A stretch of 64,000 nt of DNA from Mytilisepta virgata (GCA_028015205.1 CM051511.1:6758001-6822000); one strand, 5' to 3'. Counted from the stretch's first letter, positions 1 to 10,829 are shown. Notes: generated by a model from the sequence alone, not told the origin. Program-made: numbers and translations.

Positions 1-316
1 TATGTCATGGGCTATAGAGAAAACGAATGGACATGAGCTATGATATGTTATTGATATTCTGAATACAAAAACACTCTTTAAATTTAATGGGATTAGAATC
101 CAAACAGAAACAATACGTAACCGAAAGATAAACATGATATCCAACTGCACAGTCCACTGTTCAATTACGGTTTATTTTCCTCATCGACATGCTTCTTTCT
201 ATACAACAATACATGTACATTTGTAGCTGAACATTATCAAAACTGTGTGCAGGAAAAATCTGTTTGTCATCGTTTACATATATTATTAATGTTTCTCGTT
301 TGATCCTATACTAATT
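1..316. other. 5' flank of the six-exon gene
   Basis: AT-rich sequence with no repeat I recognise. It ends in the frame of the first coding exon, with an in-frame TAA at 287-289, so coding in this frame cannot extend left of it without splicing. No clear TATA box or initiator was identified. Confidence 0.4.
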
Positions 317-431
317 ATGTCTATCTGGGTTTTAGCATTGGCCTTAACTACCTCCAAAATTGATAAAAGCTTTTGTCAAAATAATACTGAAGATAAGGAT
401 TGGAAACTGGTCTTTAAAATTGCAGCAGGTG
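317..431 (+). CDS. Exon 1 of the membrane-protein gene
   Basis: Starts at ATG 317 and ends in phase 1 before a strong donor, GTAAGT at 432. It encodes a short hydrophobic stretch (WVLALAL), then a Cys and a possible N-glycosylation site (NNT), then DWKLVFKIAAG. If the TTTTAG ending at 335 is used as an acceptor, the exon would start at 336 in the same frame and most of the signal peptide would lie off the window. Confidence 0.75.
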
Positions 432-3099
432 GTAAGTACCACAGTAATCTGTCACAATTTAGTACTTATTTTAAAAATTAAACCAACATAATTAGTCATA
501 TAATTATGTTAGAATAATAACGAATATAGATGTAAACTTAGTTATAAATTTGAAAATCCTTGAAACTTTAAGACAGATAAATAAATGACTTTTATACAAA
601 AGTATTGTTGTAATAGTTTTTCTGTTTGGAAACACTTCTATTAAATCGTTGATTCCTGTTTTTTGTTTTAAAATTAATGTGGATTAAACCTTACCTAAAA
701 GTCTACTGTTTGTACAATATCTTGACGTGACGGTTGTTCAAATCCGTTGATGTATCAATGAGACGAAGTCTTGTAAGTTACGAATATCGCTAATACTGTT
801 TCTGTTTGAATTCTAACTATAACGATTTTTCATACTGAAATTCAAAAGTCCTTGAAAAGAAAATCCTTACATACCGTTATCAGAAAATCTTTTTTGAAGG
901 GCGAAATTGTTCATGGCGTAAGTAACGATGTCTGAATAAAACGCGTTTTCATGAATTCAAACTTTTTACCTGAGCAGTTTATTCCTCTGAAAAATGTTAG
1001 ATAATTGTTAATGATATTTTCTATACTAAATAGGTTAGTTTTACATATGCATAGACTCCACATTTGTTTCTTAAAGAGCATTCTAAAATGGTATCAAATA
1101 TAGATTATTTCAACCTTTTTGCTATAGAAGTTATACTAACGTAGCAATATCTTTTAAATGAAGGTGAAGGCAGCGTGTACAGTCTTTATATGAATAGTAC
1201 CATGAGCTTAAACATGGATGACAAAGATGCTCAAACATTTTCGAGTACGAAACACTTCAAATCTGAAATGTTAAACCAATGGGATTCACTTGGAATAGAT
1301 CTTGTATGTACCCATTTTTTTTTTAATACTAGTTCTCTTCAAGGACAACATTTTATCATTAGGGTCACGAAATGAACTGTGCAAGAATTTCTTAAAAATG
1401 GACACATAAACTACCCAAGATGTAGATGTAAAATGAAAACACGATATCAATGAAAAGAATTTGTCAGTCGCCATGGTTAATTTCGATTTCTCCTAAATTC
1501 TTCAATGTAAAAAGGTACTTTTTATTCATATTATTATGAGACAAAAATAAACACCTGTTGTCATTGTTAGCAAAATATTAATTTGGCTTCAATGTATGTC
1601 CTGGTATCTTTCAATTAAGACCTATTTGGTATTCCGTGATATCTAATATCCGTTTGGTAGATGATTAAAGCTTTTTGCTTTTTTCCGATTTCGTGTAAAA
1701 TGAATTGCATGGTCGTTTATTCATTCCAATTGAAAACAATTTTAAACGTCTTCAAGGATTGTTTAATTACCGGAAATTTTTGTTTGTTTGTTTAGTTGAC
1801 GTTTTACGCCGTTTTCAGCGCATTCGGCTATTTCGCGGCGGTCAGGTTTTGTTAGTGGAGGGAGTCGGAGTACCCGGAGATAACCAGCGACCTTCGGTTG
1901 GAAAATTGGCTATCCTTGTCAATTAAGAGTCGAACACACCCCGCCACAGGTGGGATTCGTACTCATAACCTCAGTGTTGACAGGCTAGTTTACCTACATG
2001 TAGACCACTCGGCCACTGAGGCCCCTACCGGAAACAAGAATTACACAATATTAAATTAATTTCAAGCAGTTTCCATGAAAAATTGAGTAATCACTATATC
2101 ACAGATTGTGCTTGGTCCAACTAGACGCTTAAGGATTTTCTGCATTGCATTTAAAAAATAAAATGTGATAAATTGAGTTCTAAACACTGATTATGAAAGC
2201 TATTCTCTTTTTACTACTTAATATTATATGTGAACTATAAATGAATGTTGACTAGAACAGATTTCAGTTTTTATGACATAGATCAAACGATTTTTATTAT
2301 TATGTAACGTTGTTTTATTTATGTGCACGTTTTAAAGAAAATCTGGAAGTTTGCGTTTCCTGATTATTCTGGTTTTCAAAGAAAATATTGCTAGAATATC
2401 TTGAAAACTATTACATTATCTTAAACATTTAACAAAATTTATTTTGTGTTATACTAACAATATCTAATTACTCAACTGTGCTAGGGGCATCGGTGACCGA
2501 GTGGTCTTGGTAGTTCATCATGACTACTAATGATCACTAGCCTGTCAAAACTGTGATCGGGTGTGTTCGACTCCAATCTTAATTGACAAGGATTGTCAAT
2601 TTTCCTACAGAAGATCGGTGGATCTCTCCGGGTACTCTGGCTTCCTCCGCCAATAAAAACTGGCCGCCGCGAAATAGCGAAATGTGCTGAAAACGGCGTA
2701 AGACCTCAACTAAACAGACAAACAAACAAACAATATGTTGGTGATATTATCTTTATATCATGTATTCATATATGACATGAACCGTCATCTTTCAGATGTT
2801 ATTGTTTCATCAATTTCTTCATTTTAATTCTTTTGTCATCATACATATTTTTTATTCATTTATTCATTCAGTGTCCCCTTTAATCATTCAGAGTTTTTTA
2901 AACATGTTTTTGTACATGAAATTAACAGATATTCGGTTTGTCAGATCTGGTACATTAAATCAATAGATTTCATTGTATTCTTGTCTGGTAAATTACAATT
3001 AACAGATTTTCTTTTGCCAGGTATCAAATTGACTTCACGGATCTAGCTAAGTTTGCAAATGATCCCGGATAATTTTCTCAATCTGAAATAACCATGACA

Positions 3100-3134
<35 letters not shown>

Positions 3135-6100
3135 AATCCAGAAAAAGGTAAATCCTATAAGACAGAAATCATCCAAAGACAAGTCAAACACTTATCGAAA
3201 CGAAGAGAACTCAAGAGATTAAGCGGCCAATTAAAGAAACATTACAATATATATATCATCTCAATAGCTAGCAGTAACAATAGTAATGTATATTTATCTT
3301 ACATTGTTCTCATAAAATTAATGTACGTGTTATAAATTTTCAATTAAATAATTACTTAATTATTCAGGTCAAAATAGCAGTTATTAAAAATAACGAAGAA
3401 AAGGCTTTCTTTGTATTAAATGGCCAACAGAGCAACAAAACAAACTGGTTTGCACGAGAAAGACTACTTAATACATCATATGGGGATATGTTTGATTACC
3501 TGGAGGATAGTGGTTATATATTCTCTATAGAAGGGTACATGTATATAATATACGATATCTTTATAAAATATCCTAACGGTTACTATAATGCCTGAAATAG
3601 TTTACTGAAATCCCCACGATTATAATTTAAGTTATCATGTGTGTTGTATACACTTATACTGAATATTAGAAATTATATGAATATGAAATTAAACATTTCA
3701 GTTCTTTAACAAACGGTGGGCATCAATTTTCGTGGATGGTTAAAAAGACTTTTTCTTGGTATGAATTTCGATTTAAAAAGGCGTTTAAATACAAAACTGT
3801 TATAACTGAGAAATAATGTTTATTTATCGCCAAAAGAATACCGAAGCGAGAAAACAGTGGGAAAAATCCAAAAATTCTACGTCCAGGGAAAAGATAGATG
3901 AATGGATCACTACAAACGCCACTGTGATACATATATAACCAAAAGAATAGAACACGCATAATGAACTACACAAGATTTGAACAAGACAGCACAGAAACTA
4001 AAGCACTAGCAGTGTGAACTCCTTTGAAAACCGGGAGTGACATCAGGTGCTCCGGAAGGGTAAGTATGACCTGCTCCGTTAACGGCACCCTTCACATTAG
4101 CAGTTCAGTGTCAAGTCTGGTGATGTGTCAATTCCGGTAAGGTGTAAATTACGGAAGGACGTGAAATCTAACTGAAGATAGCTTGTCTCATACGCGAGAA
4201 AGACTATCAGACAATCAATTCGTAATGACGACCGTGAATGGTTTGGAGTGATGAAATTAACATAGACTGAACATCACCTTGTCTTAGAATTTTATGTGAC
4301 AGCAATGTAGCCCTGTCGAGGAAGTAACCGTGTAAATCACATGCATGGCAGTAACGAATCAACTATGAAACATTGCTGGCACCTTGGACTATGTTACTGC
4401 CAAGAAAGAAGTTCACAATCGGAAAATTAAAATCATCTCATTTGTCATAAAGTTTTGATTATTATCTAGATACGAAGCAGTAGTTGGTGTGTCTATGGTC
4501 TCTCTAATTTCAAGTTCACTGGGATAGATGAGGTGTAGGTAATCCTTAAAGAAAGGATTATTAAGTGACAAAACATCATCTATATTGCGGAAACTGAAAT
4601 TATAAAAATTTAGCTTTATACGAAATCGGCGCACATTTTGTCTCCTTTGGGATGCCGGTCGTTTGTTGAAAAACATGTCCTCCAAAACAGACAAAACATC
4701 ATCTATATTGAGGAAACTAAAATTAGATAACTGGACTAGTTTCTTTTCTTTCCAATTCAGTAGCTCATTTATACGAAATCGGCGCACAGTTTGTCCCCAT
4801 TGGGATGCCGATCGTTTGTTGAAAAACATGTCCTCCATGAACAGATAAATAAACCTTCTATTTGATTTACTTTTAAATGTAATCAACGATCTTAAAGAAA
4901 TGCCAAACACGGATACCGAATTCTTGTAAACGATCATATTTTGGACTAATCTGTCCACGATGAAATCCTCGAACATTGCCCACAGTATTTTATAGGGTCC
5001 GTACATACATTTTATTTTAAACAGATTATACCGTGTACCTGAATATAGAATATTTTCCATTATGTTAGACAGATTTAGTACCGTATGAATAATACTTGGT
5101 GTTAACTAACAACTGGGTCAAAGAGAGTGAGAGACAAAAAACGGACAGTATTAGCAATGGTAATTTAAAGAATTAGACGCCTTATTCTCTCACAATCGTT
5201 CTATGTTAAAATCAAAACCTCCAGTTCCAAACTCGAAGGAAGTACTAAGAATTAGTCCTTTTGGAAATGTTAGTACATCTTCAACTTTGTATACTAATAC
5301 AAACAAAGCTGATTTCAAATATCTATCTTGCATAATTATAGATTGGCTATTGTAGATAGACGTTTTTACATAAATTACAAGCACCAAGGGTGCTCGAACG
5401 ACGAGGGTTGGCTACTTGTCTCAGAACCATACCGTTACGGATCTCCCATTTGTCGCTGTGAACATTATCCATATATTACAGAAAGTCCTACCATTCTTTT
5501 TAGTCCTGCGAACAACAAGATGAATATACAATTAAGTATGAAATATGATAAATTTCTATATTCTAATGATTTATGTTGATCAATTCTACTATGACAATGC
5601 ATTTCAGCCAATATGTTTTTTTCTTTTACAAAACGTGGCGACAAAAAGTCGTTCTGTAAAATTTATCCACGCCTTAGGACATAAGAGCAACTGCCTTTTG
5701 TAAAACTGAGAATACTCCGGTATTTTCGAAGATAAGCAATTTTCATTTTTTAATGGCCTTTAACAGTTCTTAAAACAACTGGGCCTACAATTCAGAATTA
5801 AATAATGTTCCATTTACAAATGTATCAATGACCACGATCTATACAACGCTAACGATTACGATTTCAAAAGGTCTCTTGAAATGTATATCTCCTATAAATT
5901 TGTTGGAAGGAAGAATACAATTTTATGATTTTGAATCGTGCCAGTTGTAAATATCACGATTTCTTTCTCTTTTTTACTTTTTGTTCAAGAGTATGTTTTA
6001 AAAATATTTTTTTTAGTTTCAGAACAGTAAAATTTTGCTGATAGTCTGGCTATTTTCGTAACGAGTAAGTATTTAACAAAAACACTGAAGTGAAGACTAC

Positions 6101-9100
6101 GGGTCATCCTGACATTACTTTTAGCTGTTGGCTTGTGGTTCATATTTGTAAGATCTTACAACAGCATTAAACGTGCTGATCATTTGCATTTTGTTTATGG
6201 TTAAGTTGGACAGATTTCTTATAAATATTAACTCAGTATTTGTTTTTTCCTGATGTAGACATTCCTATAAGAGTTTCTATTTGTATGTAGCAAGGTAGTG
6301 TTTTTTATTCTCCTTGTTGATACCGACATTCTAAGACTTAACTTAATAAATAATGATAAAATCAAATGTTGGTTAGATAGTCTTAAGAAAATTTTGCTCT
6401 GAGTTTAAGACAATGCTTTGGTAGAATTTTTTGCTTCAAAATTATAATAGTTTGTCCGGACCTTAGACTAAGGTAGTCATAAAACGTGTAAAAGAGAAAA
6501 AAATAGAAATACGGCCTCTACTCTTGCAATTGAAATTAATTGGTATTTGATACTCCACCTCCAAAATTTTATCTGGCAATGCTTAAAAGTTCTTATAATC
6601 ACTAAATAAGGCTTTATTTTTTCATGACGTTTTTTAATAAGGTGAAGGAATTTGATAAAAACAAAAAAAATTAAGGGTTTGTGAAAACATAGATAACAGG
6701 ACAGAGAAAAAATGCAGGATAAAATATTAACTAAAATCATGGAATGGAACATTTTGAATAGAAAACACAATCATGGATGCTGCGATATAGGCCACTTCAT
6801 TGCCTCTCCTTTGGTGTCCTGGAGCTTCTTTTTGGTCAGATTTTAAACTTATTTTTATTGTCTATTTGTAGTGAAATCTGAAATATGTTCCTCCAGTTGC
6901 GTCGAGTTCTGTGGTTCTTTAGGCATTGGTCAACTTTTCTCAACGAAGATTGCCGGGAATGTCACTAGGCCATGCGACGAGGAACTTCAACATAAGATTT
7001 CCACGTTAAAGACAGAGCTTACTGTTAGTCGGAAAAACACAACACGTAAGAAATAAAATATTTTAATTAAAGAATATTTCAAATATAGCAAAAATAATAA
7101 AAGGAGAATTCGGTCCAATATACTACTTTTCCGTATTTTTATTTTAAGTAATTCTATTTAAAAAATCATTGTGTTTGCCTTTAGCATAATTATATAGCAA
7201 ATTTAATTTGGTGCCCCAAATTGTCTATTTATAGAATTATACTATTTAAGTCTTACATATTAACTCTAACAAACTCATTTGTCAGTCAACTGTCAGTGGT
7301 TGGACCTTTTTAAATTTTTGTTTATGTAGATTTCGAGCAGATTTTTTTATTATAGCCAATTTTAAGTTCCGGTTGAACTTCTTCACAACTGTTGAATATG
7401 GGGCTACTAAGAACCTGCTATACAGTGGTCACATACCAAACATCGAAGGCTATATCAGGACCAGTTCAGTGGGTTGTAATCTCATTGACATTCACCCCAG
7501 ATCTCATTCCATTTAGGATTTATTACAAATGTACCAAATTCCATTCATACAATTTGCATTCAACTGGTACAATGTACATCGTGTACGTTGGTGACCGAAC
7601 ATTGTAAATCCCCCAACAAATCATAATCAAATACTACTATATATAACATACAGTTCAAACGAAAGGTAACAAAACAATGATAACAACTAGATTGAGGCAG
7701 TCGGAAACGAAAACTATCTCCGCACTCACAATCATATCTTTGAAATCAAGTCCAATTTTTGGATAATCAAAATTCTAAAACCTTACTGCTCATCAGCATA
7801 CAGTGTATGACCATACTGTATAGAAATAAAATTTATAAAATAAAAAATGAAATAAGAGTTTCAGTCACCAGCTTATAATTCCCAATTTTTGAAATTCGAC
7901 CCCTAAAGGTCCGAATTTTTGAAAATCAAAATTCTTATTGCACATCTATGTACCGTGTGTGACAATAATTTACAGAAATTAAAAACATAAAATGAAAACT
8001 GAAAGAAGAGTTTAGGTCACAAGCTTAAATTCCCAATTTTCAAAATTCAACACCTGTGGGCACCAAACTCTGAAAATCAAAATTTGAAAACCTTATTGCG
8101 CATCTACATACAGTTTGTGACGATACTGTATAGATATTAAATGCATAAAATGAAAATTGAAAGAGGAGTCAAGTCTCGAACTTTAATAGTCAATTTTTTA
8201 CCTTTGGGGCCCCAATTTTTGAAAATCAAAATACTAAAATACTAAAACCTTATTGCGCATCTACATACAGTACGTGACAATACTTTACAGAATTAAATGC
8301 ATTAAGTCAAAAATGAAAGAGGAGTTTAGGTCACAAGCTTATATTCCTAATGTTTTAAATTCAACCCCCGTGGGCCCCAACTTTTGAAAATAAAAGTTAT
8401 AAAGCCTTATTACACATATACATACAGTATGTGACGATACTGTATATAAATTAAATGCATGAAATCAAAAATGAAAGAGGAGTTTAGGTCACAAGCTTAA
8501 ATTCTCAATTTTTGCAAATCAAAGCGCATCTACATACGGGATGTGACAAAACTGTATACAAATTTAGTCCATTAAGTCAAAAATGAAAGAGGAGTTTAGG
8601 TTACTAGCTTAAATTCCTAATTTTCAAATTTCGACCCTTATGGGCCCCAATTTTTAAAATCAAAATTTGAAAACCTTATTGCGCATCTCCATACAACATG
8701 TGACAATACTGTATAGAAATTAAATGCATGAAGTCCAAAATGAAAGAGGAGTTTAGGTCACAAGCTTAAATTCCTAATTGTCGAAATTCGACCCCTGTGG
8801 ATACCAATTTTTTAAAATCAGAATTCTAAAACCTTATTGCACATCTACATACGGTATGTGACAATACGTTAGATAAATTAAATGCACGTGGTTTAAAATG
8901 ATCGAGGAGGTTAGATCACAAGAAACTGTGACGGACGGACGGACGGGAGCGATAACAATATCCCCGAACTTCTTCGAAGTTAGGGGATAATAAGTCAATT
9001 CACTTAAATCTTGGTATTTAAAATAGTCATATGAATTAGTAGTAATACGTTGAGCTTGGATTTCAAAAGGCCGAAGTTCAGAGTCAAAAAGGACTCTAGA

Positions 9101-9587
9101 AAGAGGAAGGCAGGGTTATAGGGGGAAAAAAGATTAAGTTGTATTCCGAAAAAATGAAAAAGGAGTTTCATACTAATAGTGTTCGTAGTCCCCTTTTTTT
9201 GGTGGGGTCCATGTTGTTCATATGTTTTTAGTTTTTAAGTATTGTGTTTGTATTGTTTTAGTCTTGTCTTCGTTGTTCTCCGGAATTGTCAGTTGTTTCC
9301 GAGTTTCCCCTCCTTCAAATATCTCTTTGGTATTTCTCGATTTTACTTCTTTTGATATATATAATGTTTTTTGTAAATCAAATGCTTCCTATTACTTCAT
9401 TGATATAGCTTAGTAATAATAGCGCTGCCAAGTTTATTTTCGTTCTGGTATATTTTCAGAATACAAACGAACCCTTACTAGTGCACTCGATAACAGATAC
9501 TCTTCGAAGACCATGGGTATAATTGGTGTATTGATCATTGCTTCTGTCATCCTTTTTATTGTAGGACTTGACTGTGTGAATGTTTAA
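317..9587 (+). CDS. Six-exon gene for a single-pass membrane protein of unknown function
   Basis: CDS = join(317..431, 1164..1303, 3368..3534, 5342..5535, 6872..7045, 9460..9587); 918 nt, 305 residues plus stop. All five introns are GT-AG and every phase fits (1, 0, 2, 1, 1). Visible parts: a short hydrophobic N-terminus (residues 1-12) that may be a signal peptide; an ectodomain of about 190 residues containing DWKLVFK, LNQWDSLGI, AFFVLNG, WFARERL, RRFYINYKHQGC and DEGWLLV; a segment with CSSSCVEFC and a further Cys; a transmembrane helix near the C-terminus (MGIIGVLIIASVILFIVG); and a tail of about five residues. From memory, motifs such as W-x-LVF, RRFxIN, GC-x-D-x-GW and ILYS recur in large, unnamed families of secreted bivalve proteins; this is recollection, not a search. 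The start is uncertain: TTTTAG at 330-335 could be an acceptor, which would make exon 1 internal. No function is assigned. Confidence 0.82.
432..1163 (+). other. Intron 1 of the membrane-protein gene
   Basis: GTAAGT donor; AAG acceptor at 1161-1163. AT-rich, with no recognised repeat or RNA gene. Confidence 0.6.
1164..1303 (+). CDS. Exon 2 of the membrane-protein gene
   Basis: Phase 1 in, phase 0 out. Encodes EGSVYSLYMNST, a Met/Asp/Lys-rich stretch, then HFKSEMLNQWDSLGIDL. The donor is GTATGT at 1304. The frame stays open past the donor to 1375, but the exon 3 acceptor resumes the domain exactly, so the extension is intronic. Confidence 0.85.
1768..2034 (-). mobile_element. tRNA-derived SINE with 9-bp target duplication (copy 1)
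   Basis: On the minus strand the body (2025 down to 1777) begins GGGGCCTCAGTGGCCGAGTG, a good box A context. A box-B-like GAGTACGAATCCC follows, then a body with GCCGCGAAATAGC and a (CAAA)n tail. The 9-bp direct repeat TACCGGAAA flanks it at 1768-1776 and 2026-2034, as expected for LINE-driven insertion. The promoter blocks suggest a Ser/Leu-type tRNA ancestor. Confidence 0.88.
2484..2732 (+). mobile_element. tRNA-derived SINE (copy 2, opposite orientation)
   Basis: Same family as the copy at 1777..2025, now on the plus strand. It starts GGGGCATCGGTGACCGAGTG, shares the TAATTGACAAGGAT and GCCGCGAAATAGC blocks, and ends in a CAAACAAACAAA tail. It is more diverged, with an insertion after box A. 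I could not find a convincing target duplication. Confidence 0.85.
3103..3131 (+). repeat. A29 homopolymer
   Basis: Uninterrupted A run in intron 2. It may be the tail of an old retroposed insert, but the sequence to its left matches nothing I recognise. Confidence 0.8.
3368..3534 (+). CDS. Exon 3 of the membrane-protein gene
   Basis: Acceptor TTATTCAG, phase 0 in and phase 2 out (GAA GG before GTACAT). Encodes VKIAVIKNNEEKAFFVLNG, then WFARERLLNTSYGDMFDYLE and GYIFSIEG. The alternation of hydrophobic and charged residues suggests beta strands. One potential N-glycosylation site is NKT. This exon has 55 codons plus 2 nt and is easily missed by ORF length filters. Confidence 0.85.
3535..5341 (+). 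other. Intron 3 of the membrane-protein gene
   Basis: 1.8 kb intron, GTACAT donor, TAATTATAG acceptor. Most of it (about 3830..5060) is a decayed retroelement in antisense orientation. Confidence 0.7.
3830..5060 (-). pseudogene. Decayed Penelope-like retroelement fragment with internally duplicated RT segment
   Basis: The minus-strand frame 5060..4413 (215 codons) contains NIDDVLSLNNPFF, a degenerate form of the YIDD-type catalytic motif, followed by IYPSELEI and TASYLD; this order is typical of reverse transcriptases in bivalve retroelements. A segment with MFFNKRPASQRRQNVRRFRI and FSFxNIDDVLS occurs twice, about 154 bp apart at the DNA level (4622 and 4776). The region at 4010-4110, with GGTGCTCCGGAAGGGTAAG, matches a second fragment at 47105-47200. 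Assignment to Penelope-like elements is from remembered similarity and the RT motif. Confidence 0.6.
5342..5535 (+). CDS. Exon 4 of the membrane-protein gene
   Basis: Acceptor TAATTATAG; completes a Gly codon from exon 3. Encodes RRFYINYKHQGCSNDEGWLL, a Cys pair in SPICRCEHYPY, and TILFSPANN. The chosen donor is GTATGA at 5536, which joins in frame to exon 5 (A+TG = Met). If unspliced, the frame runs on to a TGA ending at 5579, adding 14 residues and giving a protein without a membrane anchor. Confidence 0.82.
5536..6871 (+). other. Intron 4 of the membrane-protein gene
   Basis: 1.34 kb, AT-rich, acceptor CTATTTGTAG. No repeat or RNA gene recognised. Confidence 0.55.
6872..7045 (+). CDS. Exon 5 of the membrane-protein gene (Cys-containing stalk)
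   Basis: 57 codons plus split codons at both ends, phase 1 to phase 1, donor GTAAGA. Encodes KSEICSSSCVEFCGSLGIGQ, an NVT glycosylation site, then a Lys/Glu-rich helix-like stretch (DEELQHKISTLKTELTVSRK) that could form a short coiled coil. Together with exon 6 it anchors the ectodomain. Skipping of exon 5 would also keep frame. Confidence 0.78.
7735..8992 (+). mobile_element. Tandem-core ('pearl'-like) element with (ACGG)n and terminal hairpin
   Basis: About eight diverged units of roughly 157 bp, each carrying blocks such as CCTTATTGCGCATCTACATA, GTGACAATACTGTATAGAAA and GGAGTTTAGGTCACAAGCTT. The array ends in (ACGG)n at 8930-8946 and a stem-loop at 8961-8986 (TCCCC...GGGGA around AACTTCTTCGAAGTT). 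The order of repeat core, ACGG microsatellite and 3' hairpin is that of the bivalve 'pearl' family, thought to be mobilised by Helitron-like machinery. No coding capacity. Confidence 0.75.
9180..9410 (+). repeat. Dispersed repeat shared with 45540..45690
   Basis: Contains TCTCCGGAATTGTCAGTTGT followed by TTTCCCCTCC and CTTTGGTATTTCTCGATTTT. The minus strand of 45540..45690 carries the same blocks in the same order. Both sit in introns. The short frame through it is a repeat shadow. Confidence 0.6.
9460..9587 (+). CDS. Exon 6 of the membrane-protein gene (transmembrane helix and stop)
   Basis: Acceptor TATATTTTCAG; completes a Gln codon from exon 5. Encodes YKRTLTSALDNRYSSKT, then a hydrophobic helix of about 20 residues beginning MGIIGVL, then DCVNV and TAA at 9585-9587. 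Basic residues precede the helix and the tail is only a few residues, so signalling through its own cytoplasmic domain is unlikely. An ATTAAA near 9790 is a possible polyadenylation signal. Confidence 0.8.
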
Positions 9588-10829
9588 ACTTTGTAAACAT
9601 GCACCAGTAAGTGGTGTTGAAATCTGAAGTATTTATTGAGGTGTCTTTTAGTACTGTGCTAAGTAGATAAAACATTGGTACTATGTGTTAGTACAAACTA
9701 AGTGCAAAATTAACATTCGATAAGTACACATTACGTATCAAATGTGATGTGTTAACTTCGCAGACTTTTGTTGTTGTTTTGGTGTGATAATTAAATAGAT
9801 ATCAACATTTGTATATATCGGTATAAACTACGTGTAAAATTAATATCCGATAAGTATACAATATGTATCAGATTTGTTATATTAAATTTACTTGTTTTCA
9901 TAGAGAGAAGGAAATAGATACAACCATGTATATTGTTTTGAACTAAATGTGAAATGAACTTTATAAATAACCTAAGTTACTAACTTATTTTCCATTCAGT
10001 AAAACAATTAATATCAATCTGTCTAACTTTATGGTTGGTATAATTTTCAGCTCTGGTGATCACAACAATCAGTGTTGACATTTTTTTTGTGTTACAAAAA
10101 ACAAATATCAAAATATCCTACACCTAAATTCTAAGGTGTCAGCTTTAGTCAGCATTTGTACATATATGTATTTGTTTGTTACAAACATTCTGAAAAAAAA
10201 AATGAGAATGAATGAATATGAGGTAAGTTCAGTGAGACAACATTCAACTGGACTGAACACGCAAGAAAATTGATTTCATATCAACATGATAAAGATTGAC
10301 GTGTGATCTTCAACAAAGGGTAACAGTCTACTACTCAAGAGAAGCACTAAATACATCAGTATAAACATCACAAACCTCAAAACATTACAATCTTAGCTAC
10401 ACCCTGCAAAACATGTGAGGAAAATGATATGAAAGGAAGTTACAAAGAAAGCACAAAATCACAAAATCACATGTACACAATGTATGCACGTATAACTAAA
10501 AAACCACGCAGAGGTTACTACATGGTCTTCAGTGGTGGAAACCAACACCATCCCGCAAGCCCGGAATGGTCCTAGAGTAATTACAGAGTAGTTATGTCCA
10601 GCGGTACAATATCATGTCAGAATATCAACAAACAAATAGACAAAAAATGTAACAGAAACAGACATTCATGACCATACTTTCCTGACTTAGGACCAGTTTC
10701 TCGAGCCCCAACCCTCCTTTTTTTTCATATGGTCAAGAAAAACTAAAAATATATCTAACTAAAAGTCGACCAAAGATGCTTCCATCTTCTCTTAAAACAT
10801 AGAAACAAAACAGTTGGCAGCTGGCAGTT
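9588..10829. other. 3' flank of the membrane-protein gene
   Basis: Probable 3' UTR and intergenic sequence. It has diverged internal similarity (GTATAAACTACGTG-like stretches near 9680 and 9820), but no gene or RNA that I can recognise. Confidence 0.4.

Larger units (their letters stand above)
1304..3367 (+). other. Intron 2 of the membrane-protein gene
   Basis: 2.06 kb intron ending TTATTCAG. It holds two copies of one SINE in opposite orientations (1777..2025 and 2484..2732) and an A29 tract at 3103..3131. The remainder shows nothing recognisable. Confidence 0.7.
7046..9459 (+). other. Intron 5 of the membrane-protein gene
   Basis: 2.4 kb intron with acceptor TATATTTTCAG. It holds a tandem-core element (7735..8992) and part of a dispersed repeat (9180..9410). 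7046-7700 shows nothing I can assign. Confidence 0.65.

Noticed and set aside
1304..1375. Extension of exon 2 to the stop at 1375
   Set aside because: The GTATGT donor at 1304 and the exact continuation of the domain in exon 3 show that this tail is intronic.
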